A DNA stretch of 64,000 bases, taken from assembly GCF_000003815.2 (NCBI RefSeq), contig NC_049979.1, forward strand, positions 2,026,996 through 2,090,995. The letters are read 5' to 3'. The position numbers and the translations under genes are program-made. The stretch comes from Branchiostoma floridae. Its lineage: Eukaryota; Chordata; Leptocardii; Amphioxiformes; Branchiostomatidae. A model generated the notes under the pieces. It saw only the letters and a list, made by a program, of their open reading frames with translations, was not told the origin of the DNA and did no database searches. This document shows, piece by piece, positions 35,190 through 47,287 of the stretch (positions are counted from its first letter, which is position 1; each line of letters begins with the position of its first letter).

Positions 35190-38100
35190 TAATTCTGCAA
35201 ATTTGCAGAGACCGACCATCGGTTGTAGCAGAGGCCTCGCCATACTGATTAAACCTACACTTAATTTTGTCCTACATGATTGTAATTCTGTTGATAGTGA
35301 TGGCAGAACACTTGTCTTAAATTGTATTATTGAAGGTGTAGAGCTTTGTCTTGTGAACATATATGCCCCAAACAAAACCAAGGAAAGAAATGATTTCTTT
35401 AAAAAGGTATCCATCTGGTTAAATTGCCATGACCCAATTAATCTACTCTGCGGAGGAGATATGAATTGTGTACAAAATCCCCTCGTGGACAAAAAAGGTG
35501 GTAGAGCTGACACAGCCCTAAGATCAGTTACAGCTATGAAAAACCTATGTTCTAAGTTAGATATGTGTGATGCCTGGAGGTCAGTGAATCCTGACACCCG
35601 ACAATATACATGGAGGAACTTGGCCCAAAATGTGGCATGTAGACTTGATTATTGGCTCATCCATAAAAGACTAGTAGAAAATATAGAAAAATGTGACATT
35701 AGACCTGCTATTCTTACTGATCACCAGGCAGTCTTTCTAAAGCTCAGGTTCAATAGAAGCTCTAGAGGCCCTGGGCTCTTTAAACTAAATGTGACCCTTT
35801 TAGAAGATGAAGAGTATGTCTCAGAAGTTTTTGATATAATAGAAGAACAGAAAAACAGTAGCATCAAATCAAGTAGAGATAAACTAGACATGTGCCTTAT
35901 AAAAATATCAGAGTTCTCCAGACAATACGGAGCAAAGAAAGCTAGACAAAACAGGGCACATATGGAAGATCTTGAGAGACAATTATGTCATCTCACAACT
36001 GTAATTGATGGAAATCCAACAAATGAAGACATCCTGACCTATAAGCAAGTTAAATCTAATCTAGAAAATCTTTACAAGAAAAAGTCCCATGGTGACTATA
36101 TTAGGTCTCGAGCCAAATGGAGAGAAGAAGGGGAAAAACCGTCTAAATATTTCTTGAATCTGGAGAAAAAACGAGGCATAGAAAAGGAAATCGACTGTTT
36201 GTATATCGAGGGAAAGGAAGTGACAGACACCACAGAAATCCTTAACGAATGTACCAATTATTATCGTAAACTCTACCAGGAAGACAATGTAGACAATGCT
36301 AAAATCGATGAATATCTACAAAACATACATCTCACCAATATGCTAGACCAATCTGATAAGGAATTTCTTGACAAAACTATTACCAAAGAAGAATGCAAAG
36401 AAGCCCTCTTTGCCATGAATCTAAACAAAAGCCCTGGACTAAATGGTATCCCACCTGAACTACTTAAAAAGTTTTGGCCTGCTATAGGTGATCTTATCTA
36501 TGATTGCATACAAGAAACCTTAAGCAAAGGGAAGATGTCGGTACTACAAAGACGTGCAGTAATAAGACTCATACATAAAAAGAATGAGCGAAAGTATCTA
36601 GAGAACTGGAGGCCTATAAGCCTTCTGAATGCTGAGTATAAAATCTTTGCCCATATATATGCAAACAGACTGAAGAAAGTACTACACAAGTTGATTGACC
36701 ATGACCAAACTGCATATATTAAAGGAAGATTTATTGGACAAAATGTGCGCCTGATCAAAGACATTATTGACTACACAGAAACTCAAAACTTACCTGGAGC
36801 GGTCATCTTTTTGGACTTTGCGAAGGCTTTCGATTCTATTAACAGACAATTCATGTGGAAAGTACTGCAAAAATTTAATTTTGGCCCTAGCTTTATCCAT
36901 GCCATGCAATGCATGTACAATGACATCAGCAGTAATATTATCAATCAAGGCTGGATGTCTGAACCCTTCCCACTTAACAAAGGTATCCGCCAGGGATGTC
37001 CTGTATCTGCACTTCTTTTTATCTTAGCAGTAGAAGTTATGGCTGTTGATATTAGGAATGCACATGATATAGCTGGAATAAAAGTTAAAGACAATTCTAA
37101 TGACTCTGTTGAAGTTAAAATATCTCAAGTAGCCGATGACACCACCTTATTTGTATCCGATATTGCATCCATGAAAAATGCCTTTAGACATATTCAAGAT
37201 TTTTGTACTGTTTCAAGCCTAACTTTAAATGTTAAGAAATGTGAAGGTTTATGGATTGGAACTTATGTTGATAGACAAGACACTCCCCTAGGTATATCGT
37301 GGCCTAAAACCCCAATAAAATCATTAGGAATATACTTCTACAACTCTTCCCTACACCATGAATGTGAACTGCTAAACTGGGAGAAGAAGATTGAAAGATT
37401 GAAAAATACACTACAAGTATGGAGATGCAGAAATCTAACCCTCTATGGAAAAATCACTATCATTAAGTCCCTAGCACTGTCTCAGATAACACATAGCATG
37501 GCAATGATTGTTACACCACCCTGGGTTATTACAGCTGTGAAAAAGGAAATCTTCAACTTTTTATGGAAAGGTAAAAAAGACAGAATCAAAAGAGATGTGA
37601 TAAGCCAGCCCATTGAATTGGGAGGACTAAATATGTTAAACCTAGATTACCAGAAAAATGCACTTCTATCACGTTGGATCTATAGGCTAACATCAGAAGA
37701 CAATTGTAGATGGAAAGCATTACCCCTACTATACCTCAGTTCTTTTGGCCCTAATAACCTCATATTAGGCATGAACTTTAAAACTGAAAGTGATGGCCCA
37801 GACCTAAACAATATTCCCACTTTTTATAAACAAGTCATACTATCCTATCACAAAGCTGACAAAGTAGATGACATGAAACCCCATAACCTTAGAGACCAGA
37901 TAATATGGTGCAATGAAAATGTGAGATCCCAGGGTAAAACTCTCTTCTTCCCTCAATGGATTAAGGAAGGAATCATCTATGTGAAAGACTTATTCCCAAA
38001 CGGACGATTCCTCTCGACAGATAACCACCCAACGCTTAGTCATAGACCCAGTACTTTAATTGAACGCATTACTTTATATCAAGCTATACCCAGCACCTGG

Positions 38101-39690
38101 AAAGATTCTATTAAAGGTGCTATAGACTCAGTTGACCGCCCAATACATCCTGTTATCCCAACCCCACATCTGCTTGAACCAAGAACAAAAATGAAAATCA
38201 AGACAAAATCCTGCAAATCACTTTATACTGCTCTCGTTCAGAAACATGCAGTAGTTCCAAGCTGTCAACAGAAATGGCAGACACTTTTTGATATAGACTC
38301 TCTTAATTGGAAGAAGATTTGGAAAATGCTAGGTACAACTTCATGTAAAGAAACACAAATAGCAGAACTTAATTACAAACTACTTCATCAAATTTTACCA
38401 TGTAGTGAGAAACTAAACAAATGGAAAATACAAGATGAAGTTGGTCTAGTAATTACTCCTATATGTATATTATGTGACAGTGGACATGTTGACAACTATA
38501 AGCATATGTTTCTGGAATGTAAAAGGCTAACTGACCTGTGGAACTTAGTACATACTTCTGTACCCTATAGCCCTAGTAACCCTTATATTGATTTTGAAGA
38601 GATTATACTAGGAAAGGTAAACCAGCCAATAAATGAAAACAATCTGAAGAGAAGAATACAAATAATATCTATAGCAAAGTGGGTTATCTTTAAAACATGG
38701 ATCTTTTCTAGGAAGCTACCACAGCCCATTTCAGGTTATAGCTTATCTTACATTTTCAACTGGGAAATCAAAAACAGACTGCATGATCTGTAATGTTTTA
38801 CTTCTATCTACTTAGGTACTAAAAATGTTTTTAGCTCTTAATATGCTCTTACTCTTAAAAACTAGGTCAAGTCCAGTCTACTGTGTTATAACATACTGTG
38901 AACCATCCATTGTTAAAAAGATAAAGTCTTGATTGTAAATAATAACTTGTTGTTTTGTAACCATCTACATGTATCATAAATATTCCATGGCAACCATGGA
39001 AATCATATGGAGTATAGTAGTTGTACATAATACTAGTAGTCTGTATATGTACGTGAGAAAAAGGCTTGTATGTGCGAAGATTTTTTCCCTATGCAATACC
39101 TATTGTACTTTTTATCACCACCTGTGCAATAGCTGTACTTGGTAGACATACTTGTTTCAACTTTCCTGTGCTGACCAAATGTACTCTTACCCATGTGATA
39201 GAAGACACATGTACTTATTATCACAACCTAGTCGGTTGATCGGGTTTACTGATTGATGCTGTGCTACACTCAATTGTATAACAGCAAATGTAAATGTAAC
39301 AGTACTGTGGTGGACTATCCTGTACTCTCTGCATAATTGCTGTGTATCAATATGTGTTGTTACCATGGGTACGGATATCTACATTTTTACATATGTACAC
39401 TTAGGATTAGCCACTTATGTTATTTTATGTTAGTCCTGCGATAGGAGACACATGTACTTTTTATCACGGCCAGTGTGCAATAGTTGTAGATTGTAGAAAT
39501 ACTGGTCCTATTGTGCATGTACTCTAACTTCCTCATGCGATAGTGGGCACTAGTACTTTGTTTTACTCACAGTAGCTTGAGTACTTGTTGACAAATGTAC
39601 TTTCTGTTTTTAAGAATAAAGCTTAAAAAAAAAAAATAAAAAATAACGTGTTCTCACAAAAAAAAAAAAAAAAAAAAAAACAACAACAAC
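35190..39690 (+). mobile_element. LINE retrotransposon, 5' truncated
   Basis: One long ORF is followed by a 0.8-kb 3' UTR, AATAAAGC at 39613 and A-rich tracts to about 39683. The UTR holds short imperfect repeats built around TGTACTT(A/T)TTATCAC and GATAG(A/G)AGACACATGTAC. The 5' end is missing: the ORF enters already within the endonuclease domain, after a junction with the upstream SINE-like repeat. Confidence 0.9.
35203..38793 (+). CDS. LINE endonuclease-reverse transcriptase (partial)
   Basis: A single frame of 1,196 codons encodes most of an apurinic-type endonuclease followed by reverse transcriptase. Endonuclease motifs seen are LCGGDMNCVQNP (residues about 83-94), RLDYWLIHKRL (about 149-159) and LTDHQAVF (about 171-178); the N-terminal catalytic part (Asn and Glu motifs) is absent. 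Polymerase motifs are ENWRPISLLNAEYKI, the aspartate box FLDFAKAFDSI, GIRQGCPVSALLF and VADDTTLF; both aspartates of the last box are present, although the residue before them is Val rather than Tyr or Phe. A C-terminal CPICILCDSG...H...C-type motif sits near residue 1095 (CILCDSGHVDNYKHMFLEC). The layout resembles L1/Tx1-type LINEs; that assignment is inference. TTG at 35203 is only the first codon of the open frame, not a real start. Confidence 0.9.
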   Translation: MQRPTIGCSRGLAILIKPTLNFVLHDCNSVDSDGRTLVLNCIIEGVELCLVNIYAPNKTKERNDFFKKVSIWLNCHDPINLLCGGDMNCVQNPLVDKKGGRADTALRSVTAMKNLCSKLDMCDAWRSVNPDTRQYTWRNLAQNVACRLDYWLIHKRLVENIEKCDIRPAILTDHQAVFLKLRFNRSSRGPGLFKLNVTLLEDEEYVSEVFDIIEEQKNSSIKSSRDKLDMCLIKISEFSRQYGAKKARQNRAHMEDLERQLCHLTTVIDGNPTNEDILTYKQVKSNLENLYKKKSHGDYIRSRAKWREEGEKPSKYFLNLEKKRGIEKEIDCLYIEGKEVTDTTEILNECTNYYRKLYQEDNVDNAKIDEYLQNIHLTNMLDQSDKEFLDKTITKEECKEALFAMNLNKSPGLNGIPPELLKKFWPAIGDLIYDCIQETLSKGKMSVLQRRAVIRLIHKKNERKYLENWRPISLLNAEYKIFAHIYANRLKKVLHKLIDHDQTAYIKGRFIGQNVRLIKDIIDYTETQNLPGAVIFLDFAKAFDSINRQFMWKVLQKFNFGPSFIHAMQCMYNDISSNIINQGWMSEPFPLNKGIRQGCPVSALLFILAVEVMAVDIRNAHDIAGIKVKDNSNDSVEVKISQVADDTTLFVSDIASMKNAFRHIQDFCTVSSLTLNVKKCEGLWIGTYVDRQDTPLGISWPKTPIKSLGIYFYNSSLHHECELLNWEKKIERLKNTLQVWRCRNLTLYGKITIIKSLALSQITHSMAMIVTPPWVITAVKKEIFNFLWKGKKDRIKRDVISQPIELGGLNMLNLDYQKNALLSRWIYRLTSEDNCRWKALPLLYLSSFGPNNLILGMNFKTESDGPDLNNIPTFYKQVILSYHKADKVDDMKPHNLRDQIIWCNENVRSQGKTLFFPQWIKEGIIYVKDLFPNGRFLSTDNHPTLSHRPSTLIERITLYQAIPSTWKDSIKGAIDSVDRPIHPVIPTPHLLEPRTKMKIKTKSCKSLYTALVQKHAVVPSCQQKWQTLFDIDSLNWKKIWKMLGTTSCKETQIAELNYKLLHQILPCSEKLNKWKIQDEVGLVITPICILCDSGHVDNYKHMFLECKRLTDLWNLVHTSVPYSPSNPYIDFEEIILGKVNQPINENNLKRRIQIISIAKWVIFKTWIFSRKLPQPISGYSLSYIFNWEIKNRLHDL

Positions 39691-40015
39691 AACAAAGAAA
39701 CACCGGCTCACCTCATGTAGACCATGATACGGGATCTCAGCTGATGCTGTGTTCGTAATCTGTGACTTGATCGACCATGGCATGGTGTCTTATTCACCTA
39801 GATTTTGATTCCACATTTTACTTCTACTTTTTTTCCCTCTTACAGATGATCAGTGATCACTTGGGAAGGAGTCGGTCTGGCTGGAACGACAGCGACCACA
39901 TATTGTCAGAATTTCCCAGAATAAAATGATCTGCAGCAGCTGTTGTCGCTCACCTCGTCTTTGATTGGCCCCATAGCACTAGTAAACGCCACTGCGAAGT
40001 ACGCCAAAAAGCAGT

Positions 40016-40186
40016 TACTCAAGAAACTGGTTACGATTTTGGAAACGGTCAGACGTTTTGGACAGCCATCCGGCGTCTTTCGGCAGTGACACTGACAGTG
40101 ACACTGATAGTGACATTGAAGAAAGATGCCAGATGGCTGTCCAAAACATCTGACCGTTTCCAAAATTATATCCAGTAGCTTGAGGG
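40016..40186. mobile_element. Inverted-repeat MITE (TTTGGAAACGGTCAGA family), copy 1
   Basis: CTCAAGAAACTGG...TTTTGGAAACGGTCAGA and its inverted form TCTGACCGTTTCC...CCAGTAGCTTGAG bound a centre with GACAGTGACACTGA-type short repeats. A second copy lies in MRPS12 intron 1 (61886-62154). Confidence 0.8.
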
Positions 40187-40388
40187 ACTGCGTTTTGGCG
40201 TATCTCATTACCTGGATGTCTAACCTTCATCGACGCCCTACCAAGCACGTTGTACTTGTACTTTCGTTGTTGAAACGACTTGCCTTGCTGCGAACTCGCG
40301 TTAGCTAACTGACATTGTTGCGAAACAACCTTTAATCTTTAGTGAGATTTAATCAACACCTATGTATTGATTGTCACTAATGAAGGAA

Positions 40389-40498
40389 TGGTTGGTTGGT
40401 TGGTGGGTTGGTTGCTTGCTTGCTTGCTTGCTTGGTTGACTGGTTGGTTGGTTGACTGGTTGGTGTACTGGTTGGTTGACTGGTTGGTTGGTTGTAGG
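40389..40498 (+). repeat. (TTGG)n/(TTGC)n microsatellite
   Basis: Interrupted tetranucleotide tract of TTGG, TTGC and TTGACTGG units. Confidence 0.9.
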
Positions 40499-40627
40499 TA
40501 GGGAGGGGACACAGGTCAGGCGTAGCCTACATAGGCTCTCGTAGTCTTTTTTTCGTTTTGGGGAGGCTCATAATACACTTTTGCGTCGACACAGGCGACC
40601 CAGTACAAAAAGATACGGATAACAACA

Positions 40628-41450
40628 GTGAACATGTGGGCACCCTCTCAGTTGGAACTCAGGCATTGAAATAAACAGTGAACGTGTGGGCACCCTCTCA
40701 GTTGGAACTCAGGCATTGAAAGAAACAGTGAGCGTGTGGGCACCCTCTCAGTTGGAACTCAGTCATCGAAAGAAACAGTGAACATGTGGACACCCTCTCA
40801 GTTGGAACTCAGTCATCGAAAGAAACAGTGAACATGTGGGCACCCTCTCTGTTGGAACTCAGTCATCGAAAGAAACAGTGAACATGTGGGCACCCTCTCT
40901 GCTGGAACTCAGTCACTAGAAACAAACAATGAACATGTGGGCACCCTCAGTTGGAACTCATTCATCGATACAAACAGTGAACGTGTGGGCACCCTCAGTT
41001 GGAACTCAGTCATTGATACAAACAGTGAACATGTGGGCACCCTCTCTGTTGGAACTCAGTCATCGAAACAAACAAACAGTGAACATGTGGGCACCCACTC
41101 AGTTGGAACTCAGTCACTAGAAACAAACAGTGAACATGTGGGCACCCTCTCTGTTGGAACTCAGTCACTAGAAACAAACAGTGAACATGTGGGCACCCTC
41201 TCTGTTGGAACTCAGTCACTAGAAACAAACAGTGAACATGCGGGCACCCTCAGTTGGAACTCAGTCATCGAAACAAACAGTGGACATGTGGGCACCCTCA
41301 GTTGGAACTCAGTCATCGAAACAAGCTGTGAACATGCGGGCTTCCTCTCAGTTGGAACTCAGTCACTAGAAACAAACAGTGAACATGTGGGCACCCTTTC
41401 AGTTAGAACTTAGTCATCGAAACTAACAGTGAACATGTGGGCACCCTCTC
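40628..41450 (+). repeat. 50-bp minisatellite, about 16 copies
   Basis: Units of 48-51 bp carry AACA(T)GTGGGCACCCTCTC, GTTGGAACTCAGTCA and GAAACAAACAGTG; anchors are at 40636, 40686, 40736, 40786, 40836 and 40886. Near-multiples of three keep frames open (for example 175 codons from 40886), but these are artefacts. Confidence 0.93.
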
Positions 41451-41665
41451 TGTTGAAATTCGATCTACGTGAAAGTTTCTATGGTGACCTCCCCGGGTCG
41501 CAAAGGAAGAAACCCATCAGTGAGTCTTTGAGTTGCCCAGTATAGTTACTCTTTTCATCTTCAGGAATCGATAAGTAAATAAATAGATAGTTACTACTTT
41601 TGTTTCCTTTTCTTTCCTTTTTGCTGAAAAGAGTCCAGTTTTCTGCTAGGGAGGACAAAACTTAC

Positions 41666-41926
41666 ACAGTTGCCAGATAAAAGTCTGCACCTGTGTGGAG
41701 TTGAAATGTGACTTATGCTTGAAAATTGTATGAAAGACACACTTCTGTCAAGTATGCTGGGAACCCCTAGCCTGGGTGCCAATATAAAAAGGGTAGCGAG
41801 TGTAAGGAGCGCCAGTAGAAATCGGATGGTACCCAGGATAGGGAATTCCCAATCAGTATCAGAGTCATCATTTTGCAGGCGGTATCTATTCGGCGTGACA
41901 TCGGCGTTCGGCGTTTCGGCGTTCAT
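41666..41926 (-). CDS. Possible exon of a membrane protein
   Basis: A minus-strand ATG at 41926 opens 87 codons that end at TGT|GTAAGT (41666/41665), a consensus donor. A possible acceptor, CTCTTAG, lies 10-16 nt upstream of the ATG. The peptide has a polar N-terminus (MNAETPNADVTPNRYRLQ, DDSDTDWEF) and then a hydrophobic run, FLLALLTLATLFILAP, suited to one transmembrane helix. I do not recognise the family and did not find the next exon; the 50-bp minisatellite would lie in the intron. The promoter-like motif at 43175-43208 is a candidate start region. Confidence 0.35.
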
Positions 41927-41949
41927 GAATGCTGCCTAAGAGGCAGAGT

Positions 41950-43170
41950 AATCAGCTAACCTGGCGGAATAATGAACAACTAACGGAACAATTGCAATGA
42001 GCCTAGTATGGTATCATTTGGTCTTGGCTCTCATGCCAAGTACAGTCAAGAAAATGTTCGGATATACACCAAGTTTGTAGGTTGATACAGCTAAATACCG
42101 AGTAAAAGATTTATCTGTATATATGATGACATCCCACCGACAACACTACAACTAAAACTCTGTGAATTCGCAGGGATGAAACACGTAAACGATGGATAGC
42201 ATAGCTTTAGATATTTATTAATGTTTGTAATGTAGACTATAAGGTTACATACACAACCAAGCTTCGTTCTACTACTGCAAGTGTTTAGGTTTGCACTCCC
42301 TCTATTATCTGCCTCAGAACAGATACTGACTGGAACTACATCTGATATAAAAGACTGTTGGCAGACAAAATTCATCTATGTGAAACAAAACAAATACGCA
42401 AAAGAATATAGAGCTAGATGTTTTGATTTGTTAAGCAGCACTCAGAGTTCATTGAGTACATGCATCAATTTTTGCTCATTTCCAAATAAAACGCATTCGA
42501 CCATTACTGCATTACTGCATAATGAATAGATATACGTTATGCCATGAATTGCAGATATAATGCCACAAAAAGGAGACCAATGTCGTAGAATGCTTTCCTC
42601 TCGAAAAAAAAGGGTATAACTTGCTTAGGATTGTGTTGTGTACATGTTCTGTCAACAGGTGTGAAAGAAAAGAGTAATTTGTTGTTTGGCATATGGCGAA
42701 TGTGTGTTCAGTCATTACTGACCACTTGATAATGAAAGCACCAAGCTTTTATGCCCATCTTTTTTTTTCATGCTTGCATCGGTTTTGTGGTGACCGTACG
42801 ATGTATAAATCATGTATTCATTATATGATATGATGTCATCGATATACTTAGTAATCATATCACTATGCCCTAACTAAAAAGAATGCGTCAGTTCGCGTCT
42901 ATACCAAAAACTAAAATCTAAATTAGCATGAAAGCTTATCTGTGTTGTATACCAATCCATTTTGAAGTTTTTTAACACAAAAATTTAAATGTTGAGCTCT
43001 AACTTATTCTATTGAGTCTTGTAATGATTAATTATATATTGAAGCTAAAGCAGCTAAAAGCTTTACAGCTGATCTGTAGTCACGTCTGCATGTTCCGGAC
43101 GGTGGTCGGCACGCGGCGGGATGACATCACCATTCCGGGCTCCTGTGGACGATAGAGGAGCGTTATTGCA
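41950..43170. other. Intergenic or intronic DNA, no gene recognised
   Basis: AT-rich with short frames only. No terminal inverted repeats were seen. Confidence 0.5.
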
Positions 43171-43174
43171 ATGG

Positions 43175-43208
43175 CTCATTTGCATTGACGTCACGGGTCA
43201 GAGGTCAC
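43175..43208. promoter_or_regulatory. Octamer plus AGGTCA promoter-like module, copy 1
   Basis: CTCATTTGCAT (octamer ATTTGCAT), then TGACGTCA (CRE-like), then GTCAGAGGTCAC (two nuclear-receptor-type half sites). A GCCATGTTG motif, YY1-like, follows at about 43220. The same octamer-GTCAGAGGTCAC pair stands in front of the minus-strand gene at 60492. The surroundings are GC-richer than average. Activity is inferred. Confidence 0.45.
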
Positions 43209-43917
43209 AAAGGGCGGGTCGCCATGTTGTATGTTCGGTACAATCACGGTATGGCCACAACTATTACACAAAGTATAGAATATAGATATAGAATGAAACT
43301 TTAAAGCACATAACAATAGGGGCTAACATAAGTTTCAATTAGTGTTACAATCGAGTTGGGGCTAATCATGAGTTTCAATATTCTTTCTAATAAAAAAGTC
43401 CTTTACATTTTTTTTTACTATTTCTTGGAAAGTGTGGCAACTGAATTTAGTAAAGATATGTACAAATCTGTCTGTAGCATCTATGTAAACAATTCAATCA
43501 AATGCCGTGTTAAGAAGAATGAATGAAATCTGCTGTAGTGCGTTTACTTGGTCTTGGGAAGATTATAAAGGAATTGCGCATTCATTTTGCTACACGCCCA
43601 TGCAGCGTCTTTACCGGTATAATACCGCATTATGGCATTTGTCCTCCATTCTATTCATTGCCAAAATTACAATACACTTATATCCAGATAATTGTTGTGA
43701 TGAACGCAAATTGTTTGCGTTACCTTAATCCGAAATATTCTAGATATACCAAAAATCATGCAAACCGACAACCCCTCCTTAAGTTATCCCCTTCCAAAGT
43801 CTCGAACAAATTTAGACCGTACAGTAAAAAAACGCTACAGATGCACAAATAAGAGAAAGGTACTCTCAATTTAAGGGCGAAGTGTTCTTCACGGTTTTCT
43901 TACCTGAATTAGACGTC

Positions 43918-43990
43918 TCATTTCCACTTCCCCTGAGACTTCATCCTGCGCAGCAACTCCAGAAGGCTGCCTACGTCATTCAGCACCCTC
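43918..43990 (-). CDS. Candidate last coding exon of the acidic repeat-protein gene
   Basis: The acceptor CCAAACTTAG|G is preceded by a pyrimidine-rich CCTTTTCCCC. After it the frame reads RVLNDVGSLLELLRRMKSQ then GKWK and stop. The exon needs two bases from the previous exon, exactly what the possible donor GATCG|GTAAGG at 45025 supplies. The other two frames hit stops at once. The leucine-rich helix resembles EARTLLELLGVL at the start of exon 3. A further donor CAG|GTAAGA occurs after the stop. Phase agreement could be chance (one in three). Confidence 0.4.
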
Positions 43991-44376
43991 CTAAGTTTGG
44001 CGAAATACGTGGGGAAAAGGGTAAGTATGACCAATGTTAATTGTTTAAAAGCACCACATTTGGCACACCTACGTATAGTGTACAAGAATCTGAATGTAAA
44101 TGCATATCAATTTCTGCCCAAAAGCATTGGCGGTATCTTGAACTGAAGCTGGCACTGTATCTCACTGGAGGGCAATGACCCCAATTGACGCAGCCGCGGA
44201 AGGCCCAATTCGAGTCCATTTTTAAAGCCTATTTTCGACTTGTAGTAGAAGAATGCAAGAGACATTTCATATTAGTGAGGCAGTCTGTACTTAGTCCCTC
44301 TGCTCTGGCATATGTTTCCCTCCTTTTGATTGGCCATTGCCTGCATATCCCTTACTTTCCCGTGTATCGCTTCTTC

Positions 44377-44463
44377 TGATTAGTCAGAATTTGCACCGAC
44401 ACCATTGGTGTCGATGCAAATTGACACCACCTGGTGTCGATGTAAATTCTGACCAATCAGAAG
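44377..44463. repeat. 85-bp hairpin with nested TGGTGTCGATG repeats
   Basis: CTGATTAGTCAGAATTTGCA and TAAATTCTGACCAATCAG are inverted, and between them CGACACCA/TGGTGTCG pairs repeat, allowing a long stem. Confidence 0.75.
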
Positions 44464-44787
44464 GAGGGATACACACCGGGCTGGCCGGAATCTTTGTGTT
44501 ATAACCAACATGGAACGGGTCATTCTGATTGGTCCGCGGCGCCTGGCTATATGATAATTGATAAAATTGTCAATTTTCATACCATCATAGCAAACTATTT
44601 TTTCTGTAAAACTTGGCGGTCTACATTTTTTTTCATATTATGGTACAAAAATGACCGGAACAAAAGTTGTATTTCAATCAAGGCTAAAGCATCAATACTT
44701 AAAAACGTTTGTGATTAGTGGCGTTTCACTAATGCCACTGGAAATGCCATCATTATTTCACAAAACTTCTTTTGACGTTAGCTTATA

Positions 44788-45018
44788 ACCCCTTTCCACT
44801 AGGACGGCGCATTCGCTGCGCTCTCTCTGCGACCTAAAATTTGACATAACGAAATGTATAGAAAAGAAACGAATCTTTTTACAATATGTGTATTTTGTGT
44901 CTTCTCAGTCACACTTTTACGTTTTGTATGATATACTCAGTGTGAAAGGGAAGGTTACACTTATCCTATTTAGGTCACAGTGAGAGCGCAGCGCGATCGC
45001 CGTCTGGTGGAAAGGGGG
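44788..45018. mobile_element. MITE with CCCCTTTCCAC ends, copy 1
   Basis: The left end CCCCTTTCCACTAGGACGGC is mirrored by GCCGTCTGGTGGAAAGGGG on the right, with GCGCTCTCTCTGCGACC inside. It abuts the end of the repeat-protein ORF. A second copy, lacking its right end, is at 56363-56525 beside another gene end. Confidence 0.8.
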
Positions 45019-45020
45019 CC

Positions 45021-47253
45021 TTACCGATCAAGCTCAGGTGCATTCGTAGTGTCAGACTCGGGGTCAGACTCTGGGTCAGATGTCACACCAGCCTCGGGGT
45101 CAGACTCGGGGTCAGACTCGAGGTCAGGCTCTGGGGCAGATGTAGTACCAGACTCGGGGTCAGACTCGAGGTCAGACTCGGGGTCAGACTCGGGGTCAGA
45201 CTCGGCGTCAGGTTCTGGGGCAGATGTAACACCAGACTCGGGGTCAGACTCGGGGTCAGACTCGAGGACAGTCTCGAGGACAGACTCGAGGTCAGACTCA
45301 GGGTCAGACTCGGGGTCAGACTCGGCGTCAGGTTCTGGGGCAGATGTAACACCAGACTCGGGGTCAGACTCTGGGTCAGACTCGAGGTCAGGCTCTGGGG
45401 CAGATGTAGTACCAGACTCGGGGTCAGACTCGAGGTCAGACTCGGGGTCAGACTCGGGGTCAGCAGGTTCTGGGGCAGATGTAACACCAGACTCGGGGTC
45501 AGACTCGGGGACAGACTCGGAGTCAGAAGGAGGGACAACCTCGGGAATAGTAGGAAAGACAACCTCGGGAATATCAGGAATGACGACCTCGGGAATAGTA
45601 GGAAAGACAACCTCGGGAATAGAAGGAGGATCATCCTCGGGATCAGAAGGAGGGACATCCTCGGGATCAGAAGGAGGGACATCCTCGGCATCAGAAGTCG
45701 GGACAACCTCGGCATCAGGAGGGACAACCTCGGCATCAGAAGGAGGCACAGCGTCTGGATCAGAAGGAGGGACAACCTCGGGATCAGAAGGAGGGACAAC
45801 CTCGGGATCAGAAGGAGGGACAACCTCGGCATCAGAAGGAGGGACAACCTCGGCATCAGAAGGAGGCACAGCGTCTGGATCAGAAGGAGGGACAACCTCG
45901 GGATCAGAAGGAGGGACAACCTCGGCATCAGAAGGAGGCACAGCGTCTGGATCAGAAGGAGGGACAACCTCGGGATCAGAAGGAGGGACAACCTCGGCAT
46001 CAGAAGGAGGCACAGCGTCTGGATCAGAAGGAGGGACAACCTCGGCATCAGAAGGAGGGACAACCTCGGCATCAGAAGGAGGGACAATCTCGGGAATGAC
46101 AACCTGGGGAATAGTAGGAAATACAACCTCGGAAATAGAAGGATTACCCTCGGGATCAGAAGGAGGGACAACCTCGGGATCAGAAGGAGGGACAATCTCG
46201 GGAATAGTAGGAAAGACAACCTCGGGAATATCAGGAATGACAACCTCGGGAATAGTAGGAAAGACAACCTCGGGAATAGAAGGGGGATTACCCTCGGGAT
46301 CAGAAGGAGGGACAGCGTCTGGATCAGAAGGAGGAACAACCTCGGGATCAGAAGGAGGGACAACCTCGGGATCAGAAGGAGGGACAACCTCGGCATCAGA
46401 AGGAGGGACAACCTCGGCATCAGAAGGAGGGACAACCTCGGGAATATCAGGAATGACAACCTGTGGAATAGTAGGAAAGACAACCTCGGGAATATCAGGA
46501 ATGACAATCTCGGGAATAGTAGGAAAGACAATCTCGGGAATAGAAGGAGGATTACCCTCGGCATCAGAAGGAGGGTTAACCTCGGCATCAGAAGGAGGAA
46601 CAACCTCGGGATCAGAGTCAGGCTCTGCTCCAGATGCAGGCTCAGGCGTAGGGCGACCTGCAAAGCCCGACCACAAGACAGGCCAGAACCAAGGAGGTAT
46701 CTGAGGTCTTGACTCAGGCTTGCTTGAGCCAGGTTTGGAGAAAGACCAAGGATTCCAAAAGCGACGCTGAAGCTCAAGGTCGTTGTCGTGGTCGTGGCCA
46801 TCCCCCTCATAATGCTCGTCCTCCTCGTCGCCCCTCCTGACCATGGCGTCCTCCTGCGGGGAAGAATCGTCCACCAGGACCCCCAGCAGTTCCAGAAGAG
46901 TGCGTGCCTCTTGGGGGGACACCATCCTTGGGGAGAAAAGAACAAGACATTTTCCTAAGTACACAAACAACAGCAGTTGGAACAAACGGACTGTGCCCAC
47001 TACTAGCCTCTTTCACATACGTTCCACGAACACTGGTGTTCACTGTTCAGCGTGATTAATAGGCGTATACATTCAAGTCCTCATCAAATCGTTTTTAGGT
47101 TTCATCAAGACCTACACACCTACCAAATATCAATCATAATCCATCAAGGTATTCTGGATTTATGCTGGTCAACTACACACACACATACACACACACACAC
47201 ACATACACACACACACACACATACACACACACACACACACACACTCACACACA

Positions 47254-47287
<34 letters not shown>

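Noticed and set aside
40886-41413. 175-codon frame with GTLSVGTQSLETNSEHV repeats
   Set aside because: Runs through a 50-bp minisatellite whose units change length by 1-3 bp; it has no gene context.
44980-46704. 574-codon plus-strand frame rich in Ser, Gly, Asp and Glu
   Set aside because: It is the antisense of the 24-bp repeat in the acidic repeat-protein gene, has no splice or signal context, and is open only because the repeat lacks stops.
45083-46945. 620-codon minus-strand frame rich in Leu and Pro
   Set aside because: A shifted frame of the same repeat. The signal-peptide exon joins in phase to the other frame.
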